DNA of 64,000 bases, taken from DAOUJI01 sp965197415 (GTDB lineage Bacteria; Chloroflexota; Dehalococcoidia; Lucifugimonadales; JAGWBF01). Position numbers and translations under genes: made by a program. The stretch covers positions 2,604,001 through 2,668,000 of the forward strand of contig OZ240207.1 in assembly GCA_965197415.1 (NCBI GenBank), written 5' to 3'. The notes under the pieces were generated by a model, which was not told the origin of the DNA, did no database searches, and saw only the letters and a program-made list of their open reading frames with translations. Below, piece by piece: positions 57,975 through 64,000 of this stretch; within the stretch, counting starts at the first letter, position 1; the number at the start of each line of letters is the position of its first letter.

Positions 57975-59066
57975 CTACCAGCGTTTGACGATGTCGTAGA
58001 GGGTGTTGCGTTGGACGGGGGTGAAGCCGGCGTCTCGGATGATGTGGCAGACCTCGTCCACCGTTGTGCGGTTGTAGAAGCCCGCCTCTTGCATCACGTT
58101 CTCGTCAAATAGGGTGCCGCCGAAGTCGTCTCCTCCGAAGTGAAGAGCGACCTGCCCGGTCTTCTTGCCCTCTGAGAACCATGACGCCTGAATGTGGGGG
58201 AAGTTGTCCAGGTAGATGCGGGAAACTGCCATGATCCGGAGATAGGCGTTGGGGCCCGCTTCCTGCTTCACCCGTTTGCCCAGGGCGGTGTTGTCCTTCT
58301 TGTAGCTCCAGGGAATGAAAGCCGTGAAGCCGCCGTTCTCGTCCTGCACCTCACGTATGTGGTCCAAGTGCTCGACCACGTCCTCGTCATCCTCCAGGTG
58401 GCCGTACATCATCGTGGCAGTGGTCTTATAGCCCAGCTTGTGTGCCTCGCTGTGGACCAGGGTCCAGTCATCCACCTTGCCCTTGGGGAAGAGGCGGCTG
58501 ATTTTGTGCTTCACGCGGTTGGACAGAATCTCAGAGCCGCCTCCGGGTATGGTCTGGAGCCCGGCGTCTTTAAGCTGGGCCAGAACGTCGTGGACTGACA
58601 GGCTCGAAACCTCGGACATTTTCATGATTTCCGGGGCCGAGAAGAAGTGGGGATGGATGTCCGGGTATCTTCGGCGGGACTCGCTGACCAGGTCCAAGTA
58701 GTATTGGAAGGGCAGCTTGGGGTTCAGACCGCCCTGCATCAGCACGGTGGTTACGCCCTGGTCCCGGGCCTGCCCCAGCATCTCCATGACCTCGTCCACA
58801 GAGTGAGTGTAGGCGTCGTCGTCCCGCTCGGTGCGGTAGAAAGCGCAGAAGGTGCAGTAGGCGTCGCAGACGTTGGTGTAGTTGAGGTTGGTGTCCACGA
58901 CGAAGGTGACGTCGTCTTGGGGGTTGTGGCGTCTCCTTACGGTCTGGGCCAAGGGGGCCAGGTCGAGGATATTGGCCTCCCGCATCAGGAAGAGAGCCTC
59001 GTCGTTGGTGATGCGGTCCGCAGCCTCGACTTTGGCCCTAGCAGTGTCCAGAACGTCCGAGGCCAT
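57975..59066 (-). CDS. mqnC: Cyclic dehypoxanthinyl futalosine synthase
   Basis: 363 residues. Radical SAM motif C67-x3-C71-x2-C74 in 'TNVCDAYCTFCAFYRTERDD', 'VTTVLMQGGLNPKLPFQYYL', 'GLQTIPGGGSEILSNRVKH', and 'GFTAFIPWSYKKDNTALGKR' are typical of MqnC, which cyclises dehypoxanthine futalosine. Last gene of the mqnE-mqnA-mqnC operon; begins two bases after the mqnA stop. Confidence 0.95.
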   Translation of the reverse strand: MASDVLDTARAKVEAADRITNDEALFLMREANILDLAPLAQTVRRRHNPQDDVTFVVDTNLNYTNVCDAYCTFCAFYRTERDDDAYTHSVDEVMEMLGQARDQGVTTVLMQGGLNPKLPFQYYLDLVSESRRRYPDIHPHFFSAPEIMKMSEVSSLSVHDVLAQLKDAGLQTIPGGGSEILSNRVKHKISRLFPKGKVDDWTLVHSEAHKLGYKTTATMMYGHLEDDEDVVEHLDHIREVQDENGGFTAFIPWSYKKDNTALGKRVKQEAGPNAYLRIMAVSRIYLDNFPHIQASWFSEGKKTGQVALHFGGDDFGGTLFDENVMQEAGFYNRTTVDEVCHIIRDAGFTPVQRNTLYDIVKRW

Positions 59067-59068
59067 TG

Positions 59069-59818
59069 CTAGTCCAGGTTGTCCACGATCTCCCGGAATA
59101 GCCGGATGGCCTTCTGCTCGCCCACTCCGGCCCAGTAGCGGATGCCCTGGTAGTAGTCGACTATCTCCTTGTTGCTCATGCGCACGTCTTCCCGCGTCTG
59201 GGCGATGACGTACATGTGCTCAAGGCCCTCGTCCACGCAGGTGTAGAGCACGTTCTCCAGGTAGTTGGCCCTCTTTTCCGGCATTTCCTTGGAGACGACC
59301 CACACGGCGAACACGAAGGGCATCCTGTGCCACTTGAACCACTCCTCGCCCAGGTCGTAGCGGTACGGGTAGCCTGGCACGCCGTAGCGGCGTCTCAGGG
59401 CCTCGTCCCCTATCAGGAGAAAAGCGTCGTTCTCGTCCTTCAGCCCCACGTACTTGTCGGGCTTTACGTTGAACCGTTCCTTGAACAAGGCTTGAAGGAG
59501 CTTAATCGACGTGGATGTGTCCGGTATGACGCCGATGGCGGCGCCGCTCAATTCCTCTATGGGGACTTTGGAGTAAAAGAGAATGCTGCGGGACTTGTCC
59601 AGGGTGGCTATACAGAACTGTCCCAGCCTGTTGAACTGGTCCTCCAAGCGGAAGTAGTCCACCAGGGGCATGGGGCCCGCGTCGATGTCGCCCCGTTCTG
59701 CGGCCTTGGTCAGCTCGCTGGGAACGAAACTATGGAGCTCTATGTCGTTCCGGATCATCTGGTAGTAGAAGGGCTCCGAGTTTAGATAGGGGATTCTGCC
59801 GACTTTAATTACGTCCAT
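59069..59818 (-). CDS. mqnA: Chorismate dehydratase
   Basis: 249 residues from ATG 59818. 'IKVGRIPYLNSEPFYYQMIR', 'RGDIDAGPMPLVDYFRLEDQ', 'AAIGVIPDTSTSIKLLQAL' and 'GIRYWAGVGEQKAIRLF' match MqnA, which dehydrates chorismate as the first step of the futalosine route. Overlaps the end of mqnE by 14 bases. The earlier start at 59833 lies deeper in mqnE and is less likely. Confidence 0.93.
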   Translation of the reverse strand: MDVIKVGRIPYLNSEPFYYQMIRNDIELHSFVPSELTKAAERGDIDAGPMPLVDYFRLEDQFNRLGQFCIATLDKSRSILFYSKVPIEELSGAAIGVIPDTSTSIKLLQALFKERFNVKPDKYVGLKDENDAFLLIGDEALRRRYGVPGYPYRYDLGEEWFKWHRMPFVFAVWVVSKEMPEKRANYLENVLYTCVDEGLEHMYVIAQTREDVRMSNKEIVDYYQGIRYWAGVGEQKAIRLFREIVDNLD

Positions 59819-60905
59819 ACACCTGCACCACATTGTAGAGTGCGTCCCGCTCCACCGGCGTCTTTCCCGCTTCCCGGATGAGTTGGACCACCCTGTCTCT
59901 CGCTAACCCGCCGGGACTTTCGGCCTTGGCCGCATGGGCTATGCGCTCCTTGCCTATGGTCCCGTCCATGTCGCTGGCGCCGAAATGCAGCCCCACCGAC
60001 GCTGTCTGCTCGGTGATCATGACCCAGTAAGACTTTATGTGGGGGAAGTTGTCCAGCATCAGCCTGGCGGCTGCGATGGTTTTAAGGTCTTCTATGGCCG
60101 AGGCTTGCCGTGCCACCAGGTTGGTGTCGCCCACCTGGTATTCCAAGGGAATGAAGGCCAGGAAGCCGCCCGTGTCGTCCTGTAGCTCCCGGAGACGCAT
60201 GAAGTGGTCGACCCGCTCTTCGTAGGTCTCGATATGGCCATACAGAAGGGTGGCGTTGGAACGTATGCCCATGCTGTGGGCCACCCGGTGAATCTCTATC
60301 CAGCGGTCCGGGTGGTTCTTGCCGGGGTAGAGAACCCTTCCCACTCTCGACGAAAACACTTCGGCGCCGCCGCCGGGCATGGAGCTTAGTCCTGCCTCTT
60401 TGAGCCGGGCCAGCGACTCCTCGGGGTCCACCTTCCAGCGCCTCCTGAAATACTCGATTTCGGCTGCAGTGAAGGCCTTTATCTGGACGTGGGGGTGCTG
60501 CTGGTGGATGGAGGAGACTATCTCCACGTACTTCTCGAAAGGCCAGTCGGGGTGGTGGCCGCCTACCATGTGGACTTCTCGCGTGTCCTCGTCCACGTGG
60601 TCCAGGATTTCCTCCATGGACATCTCGTAGGCGTCGGGGTCACCCTTCTTCTTGGCGAAGTCGCAGAACTTGCAGCTAAGGACGCAGATGTTGGTGGGGT
60701 TCAGATGCCTGTTGAGGACGAAGTAGACGCGGTCGCCTTCCAGCCGGCTCTTGACGTGGTCGGCCATTCTTCCCACAGCCGGCAGGTCCGTTGTTTCGAA
60801 CAGGCGCACACCGTCTTCCATAGACAGGCGTTGCCCAGCCAGAGTCTTCTCCCATATCGGGACTAAAGACGCGTCCTGGAAAGCTATCCCTTCGACTACC
60901 TTCAC
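59805..60905 (-). CDS. mqnE: Aminodeoxyfutalosine synthase
   Basis: 366 residues. Radical SAM motif C74-x3-C78-x2-C81 in 'TNICVLSCKFCDFAKKKGDP', 'EVHMVGGHHPDWPFEKYVEI', 'GLSSMPGGGAEVFSSRVGRV' and 'GFLAFIPLEYQVGDTNLVAR' identify MqnE, which joins the MqnA product and SAM-derived adenosine. First gene of the mqnEAC operon. The upstream gap 60906-61147 has two small hairpins (TTAGGG/CCCTAA and GGTGT/ACACC) but no clear promoter. Confidence 0.95.
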   Translation of the reverse strand: MKVVEGIAFQDASLVPIWEKTLAGQRLSMEDGVRLFETTDLPAVGRMADHVKSRLEGDRVYFVLNRHLNPTNICVLSCKFCDFAKKKGDPDAYEMSMEEILDHVDEDTREVHMVGGHHPDWPFEKYVEIVSSIHQQHPHVQIKAFTAAEIEYFRRRWKVDPEESLARLKEAGLSSMPGGGAEVFSSRVGRVLYPGKNHPDRWIEIHRVAHSMGIRSNATLLYGHIETYEERVDHFMRLRELQDDTGGFLAFIPLEYQVGDTNLVARQASAIEDLKTIAAARLMLDNFPHIKSYWVMITEQTASVGLHFGASDMDGTIGKERIAHAAKAESPGGLARDRVVQLIREAGKTPVERDALYNVVQVYGRN

Positions 60906-61147
60906 GCTGCTTTCTTAAAACCCTCTCTATCGAAGGATTGGAACCGGGCTGGCGAGGCCGCTAGTAAGGCTGTTTCCAGCCATGCGAGAGGCCAAACGGA
61001 CACATGCTTTCAAGTGGGATTTTAGGGTGAAGCCCCTAAGGTGTCAAGGTAAACACCTGTGGCCCAGTGAGTTGTCCGCCGGGCGCCGGGAACAAATTAT
61101 CCTCCGCGTCCGTCTAGGTTGGCATTACGCGTAACCAGGAGGACGAT

Positions 61148-63031
61148 ATGGGAATCATAACCGGCATAGTCCAGAACAACGCATGGAAGGCGCCTCTTAA
61201 AATCCTGTTTCTTGGGGCGCTGCTCCTGGGAGCCGTTGGGCTGCTGTCAGTGGGCTGCGGACAGTACGAAGGACCCGCAACGCAGCCCCCTCCGGGCGAG
61301 TCGTCCACAAAAGAATCGGCAGGCGGGGACACAGTGAACGATAGGGCCGTCCCGACTACGGAGTCCCATTCCAATCCCACGCCTGTCCAGACCAGAGGTT
61401 CAGTCCAGGTCCGGCAGATTCCGCCCACAGCCGCTCCTATCCCTACAACGAGGCCCTTGCAGCTCAGAGGCGCCACTCCTGTATCCACTGCCACTCCAGC
61501 GCCTGCGGCTTTGGAATATCGGGGCGCCTCAGCTGAGGAGGCTAGGCCGACAGGTATCCCTGCGCCCTCAACTGCCCTGATGCGAGTTCAATTGTCTGAC
61601 CCTGATCCCCAAGGCACGTACCCTCTGGGAGCCGGTGGTACGGACACCGTCAACGACGCTGCCTATGATCTGGTCTTCTTCAAGCACTATGGGGTCAACC
61701 CTTTCATCGATACGGAGGACGACCGCCTCTCTACCTTCGCCATGGACGTTGACACGGCCTCCTACGCTGTCGCTCGACGCTTCATCATGGATGGCTATCT
61801 GCCCGAACCCGAGGCGGTGCGGGTCGAGGAGTTCGTCAACTACTTCGACCACGGCTACGAATCCCCGGAGGAGGAGGCATTCGCAATACACATTGAAGGG
61901 TCGCCCTCTCCCTTCGGAGGTCCCAACCATTTGCTGATGCGGGTGGGTCTCAAGGGCAAGATTATCCCCGCTGACGAGCGCAAAGACGCCAGTCTGATAT
62001 TTGTTATCGACGTGTCCGGGTCCATGAACCGCGGGGACCGTCTGGGCCTCGTCAAACGCTCCCTTGAACTGCTGGTGGGGCAGCTCCGTCCCCAAGACAA
62101 GGTCGGAATCGTAATATACGGTTCCCGGGGCCATGTCTTGCTGGAACCCACTGCAGGCTCGAACACCGAGACGATAATGGGCGCCATCAACGCGTTGCGG
62201 TCCGAAGGCTCAACCAACGCCGCCGAGGGGCTGGAGTTGGGATACCGCATGGCCGAGGGTGAACTCCACCCCGACAGGATAACCCGTGTGATGCTGTTGT
62301 CCGACGGCGTGGCCAACGTGGGCGACACCGGCCCGGACTCTATCCTGAAACTGATCAAGAACCAGGTGGAAGAAGGCGTCACCCTTTCGACGGTCGGGTT
62401 CGGCATGGGCAACTACAACGACATACTCATGGAGCAGTTGGCCAACGATGGCAACGGCGCCTACGCCTACGTTGACACCTTGAAAGAAGCCCAGAGAATC
62501 TTCGTTGAGAACCTGACCGGAACTCTTCAGGTCATAGCGCTGGACTCCAAGGTGCAGGTGGATTTCAATCCCGACGTGGTGAGCCGGTACCGTCTCCTTG
62601 GGTACGAAAACCGGCGAGTGGATGACAAAGACTTCCGCAACGACCAGGTGGACGCAGGAGAGGTGGGCGCGGGCCACAGCGTCACGGCCTTGTACGAGGT
62701 GAAGCTCCGTGAGGATGCCCAGGGAGAGATGGCCAAGGTTTTCATCAGGTACGAGGACCCCGACAGCAGGAATGTCACAGAACTGAGCCGCGCCTTCAAC
62801 ACCGACCAACTTGCCGACAGTTTTGAGCAGTCCGCCCCGACTTTCCGATTGGCCGCAGTGGCCGCCGAGCTCGCCGAGATTCTCCGGGAGAGCTACTGGG
62901 CCCAGGACGGAAGCCTGGAGACCCTGACTCAGACCGCCGAGGACGTCCGGCAGCTTTTCCCCGAAGACGCCGACGTGGTTGAGCTGGTGGGGCTGGTTGA
63001 ACAGGCGTCGGCCTTGTGGCAGCGCGGATAG
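61148..63031 (+). CDS. VWA-domain lipoprotein (YfbK-like)
   Basis: 627 residues. Lipobox 'GLLSVGCGQ' (C37), a Pro/Thr-rich linker, the family's N-terminal block 'NPFIDTEDDRLSTFAMDVDT' and 'YLPEPEAVRVEEFVNYFDHG', a von Willebrand A domain with MIDAS 'FVIDVSGSMNRGD' (D288) and 'GVANVGDTGPDSIL', and a C-terminal DUF3520 region. Exported and membrane-anchored, probably binding a metal-dependent ligand. AGGAGG before ATG. Followed by a terminator, then an ECF sigma and anti-sigma pair. Confidence 0.9.
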   Translation: MGIITGIVQNNAWKAPLKILFLGALLLGAVGLLSVGCGQYEGPATQPPPGESSTKESAGGDTVNDRAVPTTESHSNPTPVQTRGSVQVRQIPPTAAPIPTTRPLQLRGATPVSTATPAPAALEYRGASAEEARPTGIPAPSTALMRVQLSDPDPQGTYPLGAGGTDTVNDAAYDLVFFKHYGVNPFIDTEDDRLSTFAMDVDTASYAVARRFIMDGYLPEPEAVRVEEFVNYFDHGYESPEEEAFAIHIEGSPSPFGGPNHLLMRVGLKGKIIPADERKDASLIFVIDVSGSMNRGDRLGLVKRSLELLVGQLRPQDKVGIVIYGSRGHVLLEPTAGSNTETIMGAINALRSEGSTNAAEGLELGYRMAEGELHPDRITRVMLLSDGVANVGDTGPDSILKLIKNQVEEGVTLSTVGFGMGNYNDILMEQLANDGNGAYAYVDTLKEAQRIFVENLTGTLQVIALDSKVQVDFNPDVVSRYRLLGYENRRVDDKDFRNDQVDAGEVGAGHSVTALYEVKLREDAQGEMAKVFIRYEDPDSRNVTELSRAFNTDQLADSFEQSAPTFRLAAVAAELAEILRESYWAQDGSLETLTQTAEDVRQLFPEDADVVELVGLVEQASALWQRG

Positions 63032-63127
63032 TCCTAGAAGCCGATTGCGGAAAGGAGAAGATCGCAGCCTCCGGCCTGCGAGTCGCCTTGACCCTGACAA
63101 ACGCCTAAAATAATATTGGGCCTGTCT

Positions 63128-63162
63128 CCAGTCCCTCCCAAATGCTGTTCGGGAGGGACTGG
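63128..63162 (+). terminator. Rho-independent terminator after the VWA gene
   Basis: Perfect 12-base stem CCAGTCCCTCCC (63128-63139) and GGGAGGGACTGG (63151-63162) with an 11-base loop, followed by AAGTTGTTTGTT. It also shows that the sigma-factor gene cannot begin at the TTG at 63116. Confidence 0.8.
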
Positions 63163-63184
63163 AAGTTGTTTGTTAGGGTTGCCC

Positions 63185-63808
63185 GTGAGAACGGACGCGT
63201 GTTTGCGGCCTCAAGAGCATGCCCCCGTTGCCGTATCCGACAGGTCCGGCGCCGGGCATTGCTACAACTGCGTCATCGTAGACCACCAGACCAGGGCCCA
63301 AAACCTGGCCTACCGGATGCTGGGAGACTGGGCGGCCGCCGAAGACGCGGTGCAGGAAGCTTTCATGTCTGGGTACAGGGCTTTCGACAAGTTCCGTGGG
63401 GAGAACCTCACGGCGTGGTTGATGCGCATCGTCTCCAACGCGTGCAAGGACATGCTCAGGTCCAGACGCGCCCGCCCCACAGTGTCCGTGGATGCGCCGC
63501 TTACCAACGCCGACCCTGACCTGCCTCCTCCCGAACTGCCCTCAGGCGGAGAGTCACCGGACGACTATGCCGTCAGGGAAGAGCTAAGCAGGGCCATAGA
63601 ATCGGCCCTGATGAGCTTGCCTGAAGAACGCAGGCTGACAGCCGTTCTCATCGACATACAGGGTTACAGCTACGAAGAAGCGGCCCGCATCACCAATGTC
63701 AACGTCGGGACAGTGAAATCGCGGCTGGCGAGGGCCAGAGCGGGAATCCGAGACCGTCTCCGGCAAGACCCGGAACTTTTACCGGACAGGTTCCGTCAGG
63801 ATAATTAG
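63185..63808 (+). CDS. ECF-type RNA polymerase sigma factor
   Basis: 207 residues from GTG 63185. Sigma region 2 'QNLAYRMLGDWAAAEDAVQE', 'KFRGENLTAWLMRIVSNACK', a variable linker, and region 4 'YSYEEAARITNVNVGTVKSR'. Directs polymerase to a stress or envelope regulon, held by the anti-sigma encoded next. Start choice: the longest frame runs back into the terminator at 63128-63162, so GTG 63185 or TTG 63200 is used. An odd feature is the Cys-containing N-terminus 'GAGHCYNCVIVDHQ' where relatives have 'AYNxLVxRYQ'. Confidence 0.88.
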   Translation: MRTDACLRPQEHAPVAVSDRSGAGHCYNCVIVDHQTRAQNLAYRMLGDWAAAEDAVQEAFMSGYRAFDKFRGENLTAWLMRIVSNACKDMLRSRRARPTVSVDAPLTNADPDLPPPELPSGGESPDDYAVREELSRAIESALMSLPEERRLTAVLIDIQGYSYEEAARITNVNVGTVKSRLARARAGIRDRLRQDPELLPDRFRQDN

Positions 63809-63814
63809 AGAGCC

Positions 63815-64000
63815 ATGTGGTTATTCAAAAAGAGACCTAAGCATATTTCCCTGGAGAGCTTGTCCGAATTTCTGGACGGCGGCCTGAGCGACGCCGACAT
63901 TCGGAAGATTGAGGGCCATCTACGGGCGTGTGAGTCCTGCACTGTAGAGTTGGACTCTTTGAGAGACACCGTTGGGCTGCTGCGCCAGACGCCCGTGTTG
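63815..64000 (+). CDS. Zinc-finger anti-sigma factor, 3'-truncated by the window end
   Basis: ATG at 63815, six bases after the sigma stop, and open to the end of the window. 'ISLESLSEFLDGGLSDADIR' and 'IEGHLRACESCTVELDSLRD' contain the H-x3-C-x2-C core of zinc-finger anti-sigma domains. It would sequester the ECF sigma at the membrane; the membrane helix lies beyond the window. Co-transcribed with the sigma gene. Confidence 0.85.
   Translation, partial: MWLFKKRPKHISLESLSEFLDGGLSDADIRKIEGHLRACESCTVELDSLRDTVGLLRQTPVL

Noticed and set aside
56737..57999. Plus-strand frame of 420 codons across the IS110 element
   Set aside because: Antisense to an intact recombinase and crosses the element boundary into mqnC; composition is not protein-like.
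60906..61147. Possible riboswitch upstream of the VWA gene
   Set aside because: Two short hairpins are visible, but no known aptamer consensus and no expression platform.
63116..63184. N-terminal extension of the ECF sigma gene from TTG 63116
   Set aside because: It would be encoded by the terminator hairpin at 63128-63162.
1..64000. CRISPR array, tRNA or rRNA genes
   Set aside because: No regularly spaced identical repeats, and no tRNA T-loop/acceptor or rRNA signatures were found in the intergenic regions by eye.

Overview
The window looks like chromosomal DNA of a Chloroflexota bacterium, most likely a Dehalococcoidia/SAR202-type lineage. This is an inference from gene content: a futalosine (mqn) menaquinone route; a DUF3090/SCO1664-type pair; a DEAD helicase with an N-terminal zinc ribbon; frequent TTG/GTG starts; and many soluble catabolic enzymes (FMN alpha-hydroxy-acid oxidase, ICL/PEP-mutase family, TPP enzyme, amidohydrolase, DAO-type oxidoreductase, transketolase halves). 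There is no 16S gene, tRNA or CRISPR array that I can see, so the placement is tentative.

Layout. 1-5.8 kb: truncated VapBC-type pair, Lin0512 protein, nitroreductase, FMN alpha-hydroxy-acid oxidase, a radical SAM plus VTT membrane protein pair, and lepB. 5.8-7.7 kb: small-protein region with a PqqD-like protein, two micro-ORFs sharing a motif around a strong terminator, and a DUF5678/retropepsin operon. 7.7-13.6 kb: five-gene, co-directional copper-handling operon with FixH-like, CopC-CopD-cytochrome c fusion and fenitrothion-hydrolase-like membrane proteins. 14-18.6 kb: membrane-anchored nuclease, trxB, ICL/PEP-mutase enzyme, MFS transporter. 18.7-21.3 kb: pth and ligA. 21.6-29.7 kb: TPP enzyme, DUF3090 and SCO1664 proteins, small membrane proteins, GDPD, DAO oxidoreductase, TIM-barrel epimerase. 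30-37.3 kb: DEAD helicase, PLP sulfur-amino-acid enzyme, thpR with an IS1380 scar, amidohydrolase, split transketolase. 37.3-45.1 kb: proA, PaREP1-like, proB, HAD, mfd. 45.3-50.5 kb: Excalibur lipoprotein, flippase-like protein, rsmG, then rplU-rpmA-rpmE-DUF1385. 50.6-51.8 kb: complete IS5-type element. 51.9-60.9 kb: CinA-C protein, MTHFR-like, mqnD, Gfo/Idh oxidoreductase, frameshifted PD-(D/E)XK protein, IS110 element, mqnE-mqnA-mqnC operon. 61-64 kb: VWA lipoprotein, ECF sigma and anti-sigma (truncated by the window end).

How the genes fit. Menaquinone synthesis (MqnA, C, D, E) and the copper/cytochrome operon point to a respiring cell. The scattered oxidoreductases and the transketolase, amidohydrolase and MFS genes suggest heterotrophic turnover of small oxygenated organics. 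Housekeeping genes (ligA, mfd, pth, rsmG, L21/L27/L31, proA/proB, lepB, trxB) show this is core chromosome. The accessory part consists of three transposon families (IS5, IS110, an IS1380 relic), several dispersed palindromic repeat families, a toxin-antitoxin pair and decayed reading frames. The oddest places are the two micro-ORFs at 6.2-6.4 kb, the tripartite CopC-CopD-cytochrome c protein, the six-cysteine insert in its neighbour, and a CinA-C protein whose expected catalytic serine is alanine.
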